A stretch of 64,000 bases of DNA from Azorinus chamasolen (Eukaryota; Mollusca; Bivalvia; Cardiida; Solecurtidae): assembly GCA_963576725.1 (NCBI GenBank), contig OY755240.1:97498316-97562315 (forward strand). Direction: 5' to 3'. A model generated the notes under the pieces. That model was not told the origin of the DNA and made no database searches. It was given only the letters and a program-made list of their open reading frames with translations. The position numbers and the translations under genes are program-made. This document shows, piece by piece, positions 30,736-40,467 of the stretch. Every line of letters begins with the position of its first letter. The stretch's first letter is position 1.

Positions 30736-31185
30736 AAAGATCTTAATTTACGCCTTTTCACGTATATGCAAACAGAGAAGAACCAGATCAAGAGTTGTTT
30801 GATCAGGGCTTGTTGTTTGATCAGGGCTTGTTGTTTGACCTGGGTCCCTGCTTATAAAGCTTTTTAGTTGAGTCTGAGATCGTTCTCAAGCTTTTGATTG
30901 GTCAGATTTGAGTTCTCAAGCTTTTGATAGGTCAGATTTGAGCCAAAGGCTCAAATCTGACCAATCAAAAACTTGAGAACGATCTCAGACTCAACTAAAA
31001 GTTTTATAATCATGGACCCAGGGCTTGCTCTGTTTATTGTTTGATCAGGGCTTGCTCTGTTTGTTTATGAAATTATAATAGATCTGACTCTTCACTTTCT
31101 ACAAATCAAAACATCCTGTAAACATGTGCATTATAAGAAATCAGTTAAGAAATATTCATGACGTCATTATTTCTTACAGGAATGT
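30736..31185 (-). mobile_element. T1 element split by FB1, core amplified
   Basis: CGCCTTTTCACGTATATGCA starts a second T1 directly after the first. Its core is expanded: TTGTTTGATCAGGGCTTG occurs about three times before the FB1 insertion (30790-30840) and GGGCTTGCTCTGTTTxxTTG twice after it. The long arm resumes with GACTCTTCACTTTCTAC and ends at TTCTTACAGGAATGTGC. Confidence 0.75.
30842..31022 (-). mobile_element. FB1 foldback in T1 core
   Basis: TGGGTCCCTGCTTATAAAGC opens it and TTTTATAATCATGGACCCA closes it. The doubled CTCAAGCTTTTGATTGGTCA block is on the left here, so orientation is opposite to the other three copies. The insertion lies beside CTGGGT in the host core. Confidence 0.85.
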
Positions 31186-31456
31186 GCAAATGTCGCATCT
31201 GTGAAAAGCTATACGTGCAAACAGTTTGGATCCAGATGAGACACTGAGTAACTCCAAACTGTGTATTACTGTGACAGATTTTTTTCAATTTAAAATGAAA
31301 AAGAAAACAATAAAATGAAAATTGTAGCAGATGACAAAGTTTACAGACGACAAAGTGTGCAGATGACAAAGTTTACAGACGACAAAGTGTAGCAGATGAC
31401 AAAGTTTACAGACGACAAAGTGTGCAGATGACAAAACTTAGCAAAGAAAGGGTTAA
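31186..31456. mobile_element. T2 element with amplified right arm
   Basis: GTCGCATCTGTGAAAAGC starts the subtype-two arm; core GCAAACAGTTTGGATCCAGA, GACACTGAGTAACTCC, AAACTGTGTA. The usual GCAGACGACAAAGT pair is expanded to about four tandem units of AGATGACAAAGTTTACAGAC GACAAAGTGT (31-32 bp; 31326-31440). Ends AAAGGGTTAA. Confidence 0.8.
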
Positions 31457-31676
31457 AAATATATTGATTAGCTCGATTTATATGAAAGTTATTGTATTAA
31501 TTTCGTTGAACCCTTGTTATACATTGCTGTAAACGCTAATCTTTAAAAAGTTTCATTTTTTATCAAAACTAAACTAAAAAACACTGAATACTCACGGAGT
31601 AAAGGTTTCATGAGTTAAGACTTTAATGACATGGTTTATATGCTTGATTATCTACCCCACTTTGACAAATACTAGA
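31457..31676. other. Interval without recognisable feature
   Basis: AT-rich. A T1-tip scrap (ACTCACGGAGTAAAGG) lies near 31585-31605. Confidence 0.35.
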
Positions 31677-31765
31677 TTATTGTTATTATTATTATTATTA
31701 TTATTATACCACATTTATATAGCGCTCTTTTCACACAGGATATGTGCGTTAAAAAGCGCTTAGCT
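31677..31765. repeat. (TTA)n with TTTATATAGCGC hairpin motif
   Basis: A (TTA)n tract is followed by CCACATTTATATAGCGCTCT and then GTTAAAAAGCGCTTAGCTC. The GCGCTC..AAAGCGC pair is a dispersed motif I recall from many marine invertebrates, possibly a SINE tail; class uncertain. Confidence 0.5.
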
Positions 31766-32437
31766 CTGACAAAATAGTAGATCACATCCCTATTAAAATA
31801 TTTCAATGCGTGAAATTCACTGAATGTGTTGGTCATTATTTATAAGCAAACAAAGCAGACTCTAGACTGGCGTTAAAAAGGCAGCTCTATGGGGTAAAAG
31901 TTCAAATCTGTATCTGAAATATCTGGCATGATGTTGAATGAATCTTAAATTTCTAAGAATGAGTGACATATCATACAGAAGCATGGACAAACACGTGGAA
32001 ACGCCCGCGCAAGTTTTGATACAATTTATTGAGATCCAGCTTTTATCTGTATCTTAATGTCTCCTGTTAGAGACGGTGGTATTAAATCAAAATGGCGTCG
32101 TTAAGATCAAGGCGCACTTTCATGAATATGTCATGAATTTTCAAATTATACAGTAATACTTGAGTAATATTGGACGAGTTTATATCTCAAACATGTTCCA
32201 ACAAGGGGGTACTTCAAAACTTCAGTCGGTTAATTTTCCAAGACGTCACTTGAGAAATTTCATACACACAGTGTCTAGACTTTCGAATCAGCGGCTATAG
32301 AAGAAACGAACCCAAAGAACAAAATGTGGCGAAAATATCTTGCCGATAATTCCGGTATTATGCCAGGCGCCTAGCGCAGCGGAAAATGAAGTGGTTTGGT
32401 TATGAAACACGTATGTGTGTCTGTATGTTGGTAATAG
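31766..32437. other. Low-copy interval
   Basis: A T1 scrap (ATAAGCAAACAAAGCAGACTC, TGGCGTTAAAAAGGC) at 31840-31900 is the only family sequence. The segment 32200-32400 has even composition and no credible frame. Confidence 0.4.
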
Positions 32438-32647
32438 TTAACCCTGTGAATGCGGGACATACATGCACGGACATTTCTAAACAGTGCAGACCCATATCAG
32501 GGGCTCATGGAGGAACCCTCTGATCAGGGTCTGCACTGTTTGTTGTTCAAAATCCTTTAGCCAGTTTCAGCCTGTCATACTGGTTAGACTGTAGAGATAC
32601 ACACGGCTGGATTGTTCTACTCTGATAATTCAGGTTTGGAAGGGTTG
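32438..32647. mobile_element. T4 element
   Basis: TTAACCCTGTGAATGCGGGA to GGAAGGGTTGA. The core AAACAGTGCAGACCCATATC to CTGATCAGGGTCTGCACTGT contains GGGGCTCATGGAGGAACC. Compared with 3863 the long arm is on the right, so this copy is inverted. Confidence 0.8.
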
Positions 32648-32842
32648 AAGACATAATCCAAACCCCGTGGCTTGCGATGGATATTCTATTATTACGATTT
32701 AAGCCTCGAAAATGAAATTAAACCATACCATGAAAAGGAAGTTAGTAATAACATTATGATCTTTAGGTAGATAATTATGAACTGGTATGATCTACCTTGT
32801 ATAAATCCTCATATCTATCCAGCTGAAGCGCGAACTGGCGCG

Positions 32843-32925
32843 TGCATTTTCAAACAGCTTAGATCCAAATGAGACATTGAGTTACGTCATCAGGATCCAC
32901 ACTGTTTTGATTTTAAGTCAGACTT
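32843..32925. mobile_element. T2 core
   Basis: TTCAAACAGCTTAGATCCAA to CATCAGGATCCACACTGTTTT around GAGACATTGAGTTACG. Confidence 0.65.
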
Positions 32926-33153
32926 TCTGAATGGACTGGACGTCAGTGTATATTTGCCACAGGTCGGAGTTTAATCAGACACATCTTACAACAGTTTAAA
33001 GGTTAAGCCTGATAGTATTTGTAGATGTGAGGGTGTAACAGGTATCAAAGGACGAACGAATGAATGCTGGTGACTTGTGTGTTAACCGTGATGTACAGTA
33101 AAACCTTGTCTAAATCAACATCTAAATAAACAACTATAGTGGTCTTTAAAAGC

Positions 33154-33371
33154 TTGAACTCTTTCGCTGCCAATGTCGCATCTGTGATTACTTATACAAA
33201 CAGTTTGGATCCAGACGAAACGCCGGGTAACTCAGTGTCTCACCATAATCAAAACTATTTGTTATTGTGACTGTTTTTAAACAAAAAAATGAAGAAAAAT
33301 AAAAAAACAAATGAAATGTGTAGCAGACGACAAAGTTTGCAGACGACATAATTTGGCAGCGAAAGAGTTAA
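33154..33371. mobile_element. T2 element, second subtype, complete
   Basis: TTGAACTCTTTCGCTGCC at the left and GGCAGCGAAAGAGTTAA at the right are inverted ends of about 15 bp, with TTGA/TTAA as target words. Core ACAAACAGTTTGGATCCAGA to AATCAAAACTATTTG around ACGCCGGGTAACTCAGTG; right arm GTAGCAGACGACAAAGTTTG. Confidence 0.85.
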
Positions 33372-33451
33372 TGCTGAACGAACGTAATGCAAGAAAAGCT
33401 CCTTTAAGAGCTTTTTGCATAATGTTGTCCTGCTTTCAGCTACCATTTGTC

Positions 33452-33665
33452 TTAACCCTTTCCCTCATACAAACGTGCTTTCACGCATTTGCAAACAGAG
33501 CATACCCAGATCAGACGGCCCCTAGAGGAGCCGTCTGATCAGGGTGTGCTCTGTTTGCTCATAGAAGTTTGTAGATCTGGTTCTTTAGTTTCTAAAATGG
33601 CTACAATATCCAACCTTGTATATTCATTATAACTATTTTGTCCATGAATATTCAGTAGGTATTGA
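33452..33665 (-). mobile_element. T1 element
   Basis: TTAACCCTTTCCCTCATACA to GTAGGTATTGA. The core is an excellent hairpin: GCAAACAGAGCATACCCAGA, TCAGACGGCCCCTAGAGGAG CCGTCTGATC (split), GGGTGTGCTCTGTTTGC. The long arm is shortened. Confidence 0.85.
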
Positions 33666-33775
33666 ACTTTGAAACAAACATAGAACAGGGAAAGGGGTAA
33701 ACCCCAGGCATTATATTTATTTTGAATGGTCAATGTAGAGTGGGCTTTTCTTTACAAATACACATGCATGTATTT

Positions 33776-34025
33776 CTAACCCTTCTCTTGCTGAATTTTA
33801 AAACACAGTTCTCCTTCTTTACCCATGCCCTGTTGTATAAGTACATATATCTTCACTGTGTATAAGTATTTCGCTGTGCAATCACTGCTGTGGAGTGCAA
33901 TGGTTGCACAATCAACTTGTAAATAGTGCAGACCCTGATGAGACAGCTCCTGCAGGAGCTGTCTCATCTGGGTCTTCACTATTTACAGGCATGTATATTG
34001 ACGTAAATAGCAAGCGAATGGTTAA
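33776..34025 (-). mobile_element. T3 element, 250 bp
   Basis: CTAACCCTTCTCTTGCTG to AGCAAGCGAATGGTTAA. The core GTAAATAGTGCAGACCC..TCATCTGGGTCTTCACTATT TAC (split) contains the perfect apex GACAGCTCCTGCAGGAGCTGTC. One long arm holds CTGCTGTGGAGTGCAATG and CCCATGCCCTGTTGTATAAG. A 67-codon minus-strand frame matches one in the other T3 copy. Confidence 0.88.
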
Positions 34026-34259
34026 AATTAACATCACCATAACACTGTATCATAGTTCTAGAAATGAAATCGCGTCGTTTATTACAGTTACAACTTCACA
34101 TTCCATAAAAATAAATCAACAAACATCTTCAGTGTTACCTACAAATACATAGTAATTATGTTCGGGAACAAACATATCAGCCTGCATAAAGTGCTCTATG
34201 TACATTTGTATTTATTATACAGTAGTACCCTAATAAAGCGACCACTGAACACATGAACA

Positions 34260-34500
34260 TTTTTCAGCCTTATAGCAAAAGGCATAGATACTAATCAGAC
34301 GGCTCCTGGTTAGGGTCCTGGTCAGGGTCCTGGTTAGGGTCTGATCTATTTGCGTATGAAATTGTAATATACTTCACTACAGTTTCGAACAATACAAACA
34401 GTCCTTTGTACTAATGTGACGTAGAGTCCGGCCTATTATAAGAAATGAATAGTACAGAACAGAACATGTCTTTTATAAGAAATGAACAACGCTATGAAAT
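34260..34500 (-). mobile_element. T1 element, worn, core amplified
   Basis: TAGCAAAAGGCATAGATACT, AATCAGACGGCTCCTGGTTA and then GGGTCCTGGTTA / GGGTCCTGGTCA three times in tandem (12-bp units) before GGGTCTGATCTATTTGCGTA. Long arm mostly unrecognisable. Confidence 0.6.
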
Positions 34501-34616
34501 AAGATACACACACGGCCATTGTATACCAATTGACCAGCACAGCGCTTGACCAGGATGGCATTTACGATTCTCAGTTGTATAGGTAACATTGACAAACATA
34601 CTGGTCTTGTGGCTGC

Positions 34617-34844
34617 TTGATCCTTTACCAGAGAATATTCACGTAAGAAATAATGATGTCATGGGTATTTATTAGCTGAAATTACATAATGTATATATTT
34701 CAAGGGAATCTTTGCTCTGACAAAACTGTAGAATCGCATCTATATCATATGATAAGTAAACAAAGCAGACCCTGATCACCTGGGTCTACTCTGTTTGCAA
34801 ATGAGTGAAAACTGAAAAGGCGTTTATATGAAGGAAAGGGTTAA
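34617..34844 (+). mobile_element. T1 element, complete
   Basis: TTGATCCTTTACCAGAGAAT to GAAGGAAAGGGTTAA. Core GTAAACAAAGCAGACCCTGA to CTGGGTCTACTCTGTTTGC with almost no loop. It sits in the TTAATGC word of the surrounding P element. Confidence 0.85.
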
Positions 34845-34962
34845 TGCAGAAGTTCAGTAATAGTAGCTTTTCGTCTTGCATTAAGCTACTACCTGTCCTA
34901 CCCCCCCCCCCCGAGTTAGACGTTTAAAGGGTCGTTATATGTTAGAGAGGTTATACTGTATA

Positions 34963-35484
34963 TGTTATATAATATGACTGAAATATCTTACTGCTGGACC
35001 TAGCCAGACACCATACCTACATATACAATCCAGTGACGGGTAGTAGTTTAGACGATATGAAAACAAAAAATAAACTTTTGATATGTGTGTTTATTGTTCG
35101 GTGAACAATGAATAAAACAATGAATAGATATGTTTTCTTGTGAACACATTTGTACACATACATAATATTAACCATTTACTCCATGAATGCTAAGTAATGA
35201 TTATTGTCGTCTCTGAAATCTCAAAGAAAAACATTCCTTTGTCAATAATTTCTCAAAAGTTTTGACGAATCCAAGGGAAGCAAACATTTCTCGCAAATCA
35301 AAGTTTGAGCCGAATTATGTTTTTCAACAAGCTTATTCTCCATCTTTGTTTAAATGGATACATCGAAACTGGATACGACGGAATACGGATATTGCGAAGT
35401 AAATATTACACGATTTGTCATTTTGATAAAATAGTTACTGCAGACCTTTAGGACTGTGAAACACTGCAGCCTGATATGAATCTA
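34963..35484. other. Interval with T1 tip scrap
   Basis: TTAACCATTTACTCCATGAA (about 35168) is an isolated T1 tip. Otherwise nothing is recognised. Confidence 0.4.
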
Positions 35485-35703
35485 ACCTACTTCTATCCTA
35501 AATAAATACACCCTTTGACACATTTACAAACTGAGTAGACCCAGATCAGACAGCGCCTGTCTGTTCTGGTTCTGCTCTGTTTGCTTATGGAACTATATAG
35601 AAAAGCTTCTGTAATGACAAATAGGTACATTTATAACATTCAGTCTATGAATGTCCATGTAGTGACAGATTCTTGCATAATTATTCACAGGGTCAAAGGT
35701 TAA
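35485..35703 (-). mobile_element. T1 element
   Basis: TAACCTACTTCTATCCTAAA to GTCAAAGGTTAA. Core ACAAACTGAGTAGACCCAGA to TTCTGGTTCTGCTCTGTTTGC with shortened hairpin; long arm reduced by about 30 bp. Confidence 0.75.
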
Positions 35704-36064
35704 TTGACAAAATCATACATTGGTTCACATTTTGAGAGAGGGTAACAGTGGTAATTTAATAAAGCACTTTGGTGATATGTTTACACATATTTACTTTGAA
35801 ATTGATGCCTGGCTGGTGTACTTTATATTTGCTTGAATTCTTATTATGAATGGCTCTTGCGCTTGTAAACACTGGGCTCGGTTTATCTTTTATTAAGCTA
35901 TTAGATACGCTCCAACCAGACGTAGATCAAAATGCCGCCATTGTTGTTGAAGAATTCTTTGGCCGAGATAACATAATTAATGTGTTTTTAATTCCCATTG
36001 TTTTGTTCAAAGAGGTCGGGCCATGCCTTTGTTTTAGGTGTAAAAAGTGTGACTATACAGACTA
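35704..36064. other. Low-copy interval with unrecognised 73-codon frame
   Basis: A plus-strand frame (35850-36071: MALALVNTGLGLSFIKLLDT and on) is open in otherwise repeat-free sequence, but I recognise no family and the end overlaps a MITE tip. Probably chance. Confidence 0.25.
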
Positions 36065-36206
36065 CAATTAAAACTGTATTAAGTGACCATTGAAATGTCT
36101 AAATATTGGAGCTATCTGCATTACTTTTGCCCTGCATTTAGCAACCACCTGCTTTTTTAGAATCATTCTTTCAGTAAATGAATGATCGCTTGAGTCAAAT
36201 TTACTG
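36065..36206. mobile_element. P5 MITE, left inner arm deleted
   Basis: TGTATTAAGTGACCATTGAA at the left; TTGGAGCTATCTGCATTACT TTTGCCCTGC (split), AGCAACCACCTGCTTTTTTA at the right. The hairpin partner is gone. Confidence 0.65.
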
Positions 36207-36218
36207 TACATCCAAAAC

Positions 36219-36712
36219 TACACAGTCTGTCTATAAAATGAACGTGCTTCATACTACACAGTCTGTCAATATAATGAACGTGCTTCATACTACACAGTCT
36301 GTCTATAAAATGAACGTGCTTCATACTACACAGTCTGTCAATATCATGAACGTGCTTCATACTACACAGTCTGACAATATAATGAACATGCTTCATACTA
36401 CACAATCTGACAATATAATGAACGTGCTTCATACTACACAGTCTGACAATATAATGAACGTGCTTCATACTAGTCTGTTAATGTAATGAACGTGCTTCAT
36501 ACTACACAGTCTGACAATATAATGAACGTGCTTCATACTACACAGTCTGACAATATAATGAACGTGCTTCATACTACAGTCTGTTAATGTAATGAACGTG
36601 CTTCATACTACAGTCTGTTAATGTAATGAACGTGCTTCATACTACAGTCTGTTAATGTAATGCACGTGCTTCATACTACAGTCTGTTAATATCATGGACG
36701 TTCTTCATACCC
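36219..36712. repeat. Minisatellite, 36-bp (and 34-bp) unit, about 14 copies
   Basis: Unit CTACACAGTCTGACAATATA plus ATGAACGTGCTTCATA. Early copies alternate TGTCTATAAAATG and TGTCAATATAATG; later copies (36560 on) drop two bases and read ACTACAGTCTGTTAATG. The 36-bp part keeps frames open on both strands, giving NVLHTTQS repeats that are not genes. Confidence 0.95.
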
Positions 36713-36889
36713 GACTCACATATAGTAGAACATCTCTGAAGTGGCAACTGAATAAATTGGTATTTTTAACCTTTACTCAGAACATTAATGTTAAAATATG
36801 ACATCTGGGATATCAGTTACATTAACGTTTATAATGGTGTGTAAACAAAGGAGACGTCTGATCAGGATGTGCCCCCTCTGATTTGAAGT

Positions 36890-37424
36890 AAAATAAACTT
36901 CAACATCTCGAATTTCAAGGAACCATACACATTTATTCGAGATAACAACGTTTAAGTAATCCGATTACAAATCTGGACAATTGTTCAAGTTCACAGTTTA
37001 ATGCAGGTAGAATGCAGGATTTGCATTAAGCTGTCACTTGGGTTTTTAGATAATGCGTAATGATATATTTTAGAACTATTCTGTATTGTAAATTTTAGAC
37101 GGATCGAACATTAACCCTTCGCTTGCTATTCACGTCATTATACCTACCTGTAAATAGTGAAGACCCAGCTGAGACAGCTCCTGCAGGAGCTGTCTCATCA
37201 GGGTCTGTACTATTTACAAGTTGATTGTGCAACCAGTGCACTCCACAGCAGTGATTGCACAGCGAACTACTTGTACACAGTGAAGATATGTGTAATTATA
37301 CAACAGGGCATGGGTAAAGAAGGAGAAATGTATTTTAAAATTCAGCAAGCGAAGGGTTAACTTCGAGTTATCACGAAGTCCATGTATCCGAGTTCGAGAT
37401 ATCGATATTCAACTGTGATTCTAC
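36890..37424. mobile_element. P4 MITE split by T3
   Basis: AACTTCAACATCTCGAATTT at the left and GAGATATCGATATTCAACTG at the right. Inner arms AGTTTAATGCAGGTAGAATG and TTTGCATTAAGCTGTCAC meet without the apex. T3 interrupts the right arm between GGATCGAACA and CTTCGAGTTATC. Confidence 0.8.
37111..37360 (+). mobile_element. T3 element, 250 bp
   Basis: TTAACCCTTCGCTTGCTATT to GCAAGCGAAGGGTTAA, a 15-bp terminal inverted repeat with TTAA at both ends. It is about 95% identical to the 33776 copy in the shared 204-bp arm and exactly the same length. Core apex GCTCCTGCAGGAGC. Confidence 0.92.
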
Positions 37425-37435
37425 AATTTCCGTCG

Positions 37436-37915
37436 TGGTAAAAAATCCCCTAGTTCATGATGCCTTCATAATTATGCAGCTAAAAATCCCCTAGTCCATG
37501 ATGCCTTCATAATTATGCAACTAAAATCCCCTAGTCCATGATGCCTTCATAATTATGCAGCTAAAAATCCCCTAGTCCATGATGCCTTCATAATTATGCA
37601 GCTAAAATCCCCTAGTCCATGATGCCTTCATAATTATGCAGCTAAAATCCCCTAGTCCATGATGCCTTCATAATTATGCAGCTAAAAATCCCCTAGTCCA
37701 TGATGCCTTCATAATTATGCAGCTAAAATCCCCTAGTCCATGATGCCTTCATAATTATGCAGCTAAAATCCCCTAGTCCATGATGCCTTCATAATTATTC
37801 AGCTAATTAATAATCATGATCCCCTAGTCCATGGTGCCTTCATAATTATTCAGCTAATTAATAATCATGATGTCATTAGTTGCTGCATGAATATTCATGA
37901 GGTAAATAGTCAGTC
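37436..37915 (-). mobile_element. T1 long arm with minisatellite expansion
   Basis: GATTCTACAATTTCCGTCGT begins a T1 long arm with no core before it. The next segment is amplified (see next entry). It then finishes TTAATAATCATGATGTCATT, GCTGCATGAATATTCATGAG and GTAAATAGTCAG. Confidence 0.7.
37443..37860. repeat. Minisatellite, 39-40-bp unit, about 10 copies, from T1
   Basis: Unit AAAATCCCCTAGTCCATGAT then GCCTTCATAATTATGCAGCT. It equals T1 text between GGCCAAACATTCC and CATAAAATTTCAGCT, altered. The last copies include TAATTAATAATCATGAT and return to normal T1. Confidence 0.92.
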
Positions 37916-38032
37916 ATTTTACTAAGAGACTATCATATAATTGCAATAGAAATAAATTTGAGATAATCCCATACATGGGTTATTACAACGACTGCAGTTT
38001 GTTTCTTTTCCATACCAATTGTTTTTCTTGGT

Positions 38033-38120
38033 TTAACTCTTTCGCTGTCACTATTTCTCGTCTGCAACGTTTTCGCCTGTTACAATATTCATTTGCATTG
38101 TGTTCATAGTTCATGACTTG
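38033..38120. mobile_element. T2 arm, second subtype
   Basis: TTTAACTCTTTCGCTGTCAC and TCTCGTCTGCAACGTTTTCG are the inverse of the GCAGACGACAAAG..GGCAGCGAAAGAGTTAA arm. No core follows. Confidence 0.5.
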
Positions 38121-38173
38121 TAAGCTACCCATCTCACCCGTGTCAAATTCTACACTGTTTTAGACTCTTAACA

Positions 38174-38370
38174 CTTTAATGGCTGAATATTTAAAGTTGA
38201 ATGGCACTATCCGTGTTTAATAGCAGAATCCATTCAGTGTGAAATGTTTGAATTAGCAAGAGACTTTGGATGGTCACGCAGTGTAGACCCTGATCAGAGA
38301 GCTCCTCAAAGAGACTTCTAATCTGAGTCAAGACTGCTTGCAAATGTCCCACAGTCGACGAGTGAAGCGT
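38174..38370. mobile_element. T4 element
   Basis: TTAATGGCTGAATATTTAAA, AATAGCAGAATCCATTCAGT; core ACGCAGTGTAGACCCTGATC to TCTGAGTCAAGACTGCTTGC around GAGCTCCTCAAAGAG. The right end is eroded. Confidence 0.7.
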
Positions 38371-38383
38371 CTCATGTATTCCA

Positions 38384-38596
38384 TTAACCTTAAGCCTGCT
38401 GAGTAAATTATTTTTACAGAATTTTCACCTACTACATTTTCAAAATTCAAGCTATAATCAATTTGTCTACAAAAATTCTATCAGGGTGTCAAACAGTTTG
38501 GATCCTGATGAGACGCCGAGTTACTCGGCGTCTCATCTGGATCCAAACTGTTTGCATAGGTACTCACTCATCCGCCCATATCAGGCTAAAGGTTAA
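38384..38596. mobile_element. T2 element, first subtype, complete
   Basis: TTAACCTTAAGCCTGCTG to ATCAGGCTAAAGGTTAA, with TTAA at both ends. The core at 38490-38554 is a 65-bp palindrome (CAAACAGTTTGGATCCTGAT, GAGACGCCGAGTTACTCGGC, GTCTCATCTGGATCCAAACT) with a single mismatch in its arms. This is the best T2 reference copy in the window. Confidence 0.9.
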
Positions 38597-38599
38597 ATG

Positions 38600-38982
38600 T
38601 ATTGATAACATTATACTCGTACATACTGACCAGACACTACAACATTCACGCAGTGGCTTGTCTGTGTGTACACAGTTTCCAGAACGTCAATTTTCCGAAG
38701 ACACATTTTCTGATGGTGCTGTCCGTTGGTTTTGTTTTGAACTCTCTGGCCTAGAGCGAGGTTCATGCAGTGCTTTCCTTTCTACCGTGTACAGTTATAT
38801 CGTCATTGACACATAGCGATAATCCTATGGCGTATGAAATTCTCCAGATCCCACAAAAAGCTAAAAACTTGTTAAATTTGTTGCTTGGCGCCATGCAAAA
38901 ACGAGAAATGCGCCGCTTTCAGACTTAAATCTGTACCACTGTAGGGAAACTAGATATAACAATCCGGGCTACATGACTCTTC
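38600..38982. other. Interval without recognisable feature
   Basis: An open plus-strand frame starts inside T2 and runs into this stretch (to 38816), which argues against coding. GAAGACACATTTTCTGATGG near 38698 resembles the 36-bp unit at 9419-9672. Confidence 0.4.
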
Positions 38983-39360
38983 ATTAACCTTTAACCTGAT
39001 ACAGTGGGCAATCAATGGTGACTTTTACAATGGGTCTGGATCCAACAGGAACTCGGCGTCTGATCAGGATCCAAACTGTGTGGCATTCTGATTTTGTAGA
39101 GAAATTGACCTTGTATTGTGAGAACGACTTTGACCATATGTTGTACACAAATATTTACTTCAGCATACTTGGTTAATCACCAATATAGATGGCAGGCCTT
39201 CACATTAGGTAGGATTGGGGAGAAATGTCGTCTGAAAACATTGTCGCCTGCTTTCATTTTCAAACTAGAAATTCGTTCTCATTGTGTGGGAAAATAAAAC
39301 GTGTAAAAAACTAGAGAGTCAAACAGTTTGGATCCTGATTGGACACACATTTACAAACTT
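38983..39360. mobile_element. T2 element(s), worn
   Basis: TTAACCTTTAACCTGATACA; core AATGGGTCTGGATCCAACAG to GATCAGGATCCAAACTGTGTG around AACTCGGCGTC; right-arm GTCGTCTGAAAACATTGTCG. A separate half-core (GTCAAACAGTTTGGATCCTG ATTGG, split) is at 39318-39345. Confidence 0.65.
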
Positions 39361-39544
39361 TGTTGCAGTGTTGATGACTGAATTAGGTCACAGTGTGCTA
39401 AAGGAAGAGTGCATGTACTGTACCACATCGCTAAGCTGAATTCTCGCGTAAGTATCATAACTGATCTTTACGACAAATGGCATTTTAAACATCTTGAATC
39501 TTGACAGAACAATAAGCTGAATCCCTTTAAATGAAACCATGGTG

Positions 39545-39700
39545 TCCAATGTGTGATACATGTATACATCGAGTTATTCGGCATCTCATTTGTATCCAAA
39601 CTACTTTAACCAGGGTGAGAGTCATGCAGAAAGTCATGTAGAAAGTTCCTGTTTGAGTTTTCTATGCGGTTTTCACACTAAATGAGGTGACTACCTCGAA
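39545..39700. mobile_element. T2 half-core joined to P remnant
   Basis: CATCGAGTTATTCGGCATCT CATTTGTATCCAAACT (split) is a T2 second half. It is followed by GGGTGAGAGTCATGCAGAAA with AGTCATGTAGAAAGTTCC, a P3-like left inner arm with a short duplication. Confidence 0.5.
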
Positions 39701-39797
39701 TCATTTCAATTCTTCTGTACAGTATATCAACATAAGATGAAAACACGTTTGAAGAGAACTGAAGAAGACAAAGAAGAAGACCAAGGACAATGGGAAC

Positions 39798-40240
39798 GTG
39801 ACGTAAGAAATGATATTATAGTAATACAAAGACAATTGGGAAGTGACGTAAGAAATGATATTACAACAATACAATTCAAATTATTTTAACAGCATATACA
39901 ATACTTTTGGCCAAGTAAATAACACAATATAATGATGGCGAATGCATTACACTAATACATACATCAATGTAATGAAATAATTAACATAGATTGAACTTAT
40001 AAATACCAAATCAAACACACTCTGATATATAGATAGTAATGTAAATACATAAGGAAACCTAAGAAGCAACATTTTCTATGTATTCTGTACGTTTTAACAT
40101 AGCATAGTGAATATATTTTGACACATTTCGGATAATACAAAGACACTGGGAAAGTGACGTAATAATTTATATTACAGCAATACAAAGACAATGGGGAAAG
40201 TGACGTAAGGATTGATATTACAGTAATACAAAGGCAAGTT
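39798..40240. repeat. 45-bp repeat with TGACGTAA, interrupted array
   Basis: Unit GTGACGTAAGAAATGATATT then ATAGTAATACAAAGACAATT GGGAA (split). Two copies lie at 39798-39888 and two at about 40140-40240, separated by about 250 bp of unrelated AT-rich sequence. Confidence 0.8.
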
Positions 40241-40467
40241 TTATTTAGACGTATCCGAGATTTAGCCGTTTGTTGTTTTCGACATCCTTTAAATAAAAAG
40301 GTTTCTTTATAATTTTAAGGCTGTCTAGTTTATCCTTGTTCTGTGCTATTTGTTTTCAATGCTTTTTTGTTATATCTGATGTTTTGGTATATTCCTTTTA
40401 ATATATAGCGTTTGCCTTGATTGTCGTGTATTTTGTATTTTCTATCCAGACCACGTTGAAAGTCAGT

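Larger units (their letters stand above)
33096..33700. mobile_element. P-type MITE interrupted by T2 and T1
   Basis: The left tip is CAGTAAAACCTTGTCTAAAT. The body continues GTCTTTAAAAGC, then T2, then TTAATGCTGAACGAACGTAA, apex AAAAGCTCCTTTAAGAGCTTT, TCCTGCTTTCAGCTACCATT and TGTC, where T1 begins at TTAA. Both insertions use TTAA words normally present in this MITE. Its right tip is not recognised past T1. Confidence 0.7.
34219..34962. mobile_element. P-type MITE split by T1 insertions
   Basis: Left tip CAGTAGTACCCTAATAAAGC G (split); then T1 material; TCTTGTGGCTGC at 34605-34616; T1 34617-34844; then TTAATGCAGAAGTTCAGTAA, GTCTTGCATTAAGCTACTAC, a (C)12 tract and the right tip GTTATATGTTAGAGAGGTTA TACTG (split). 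Confidence 0.6.

Noticed and set aside
34901..34912. (C)12 tract as a regulatory site
   Set aside because: A short homopolymer inside a worn MITE, with nothing to suggest function.
35850..36071. 73-codon frame starting MALALVNTGLG as a small gene
   Set aside because: The length is within chance for AT-rich sequence, it overlaps a P5 tip, and no family is recognised.
33776..37360. 67-codon frame conserved between the two T3 copies
   Set aside because: Comparing the copies, about nine of ten in-frame substitutions change the amino acid, and only one is silent. The DNA is about 95% identical and the peptide about 87%. That is the pattern of neutral DNA, and the frame runs through the hairpin.
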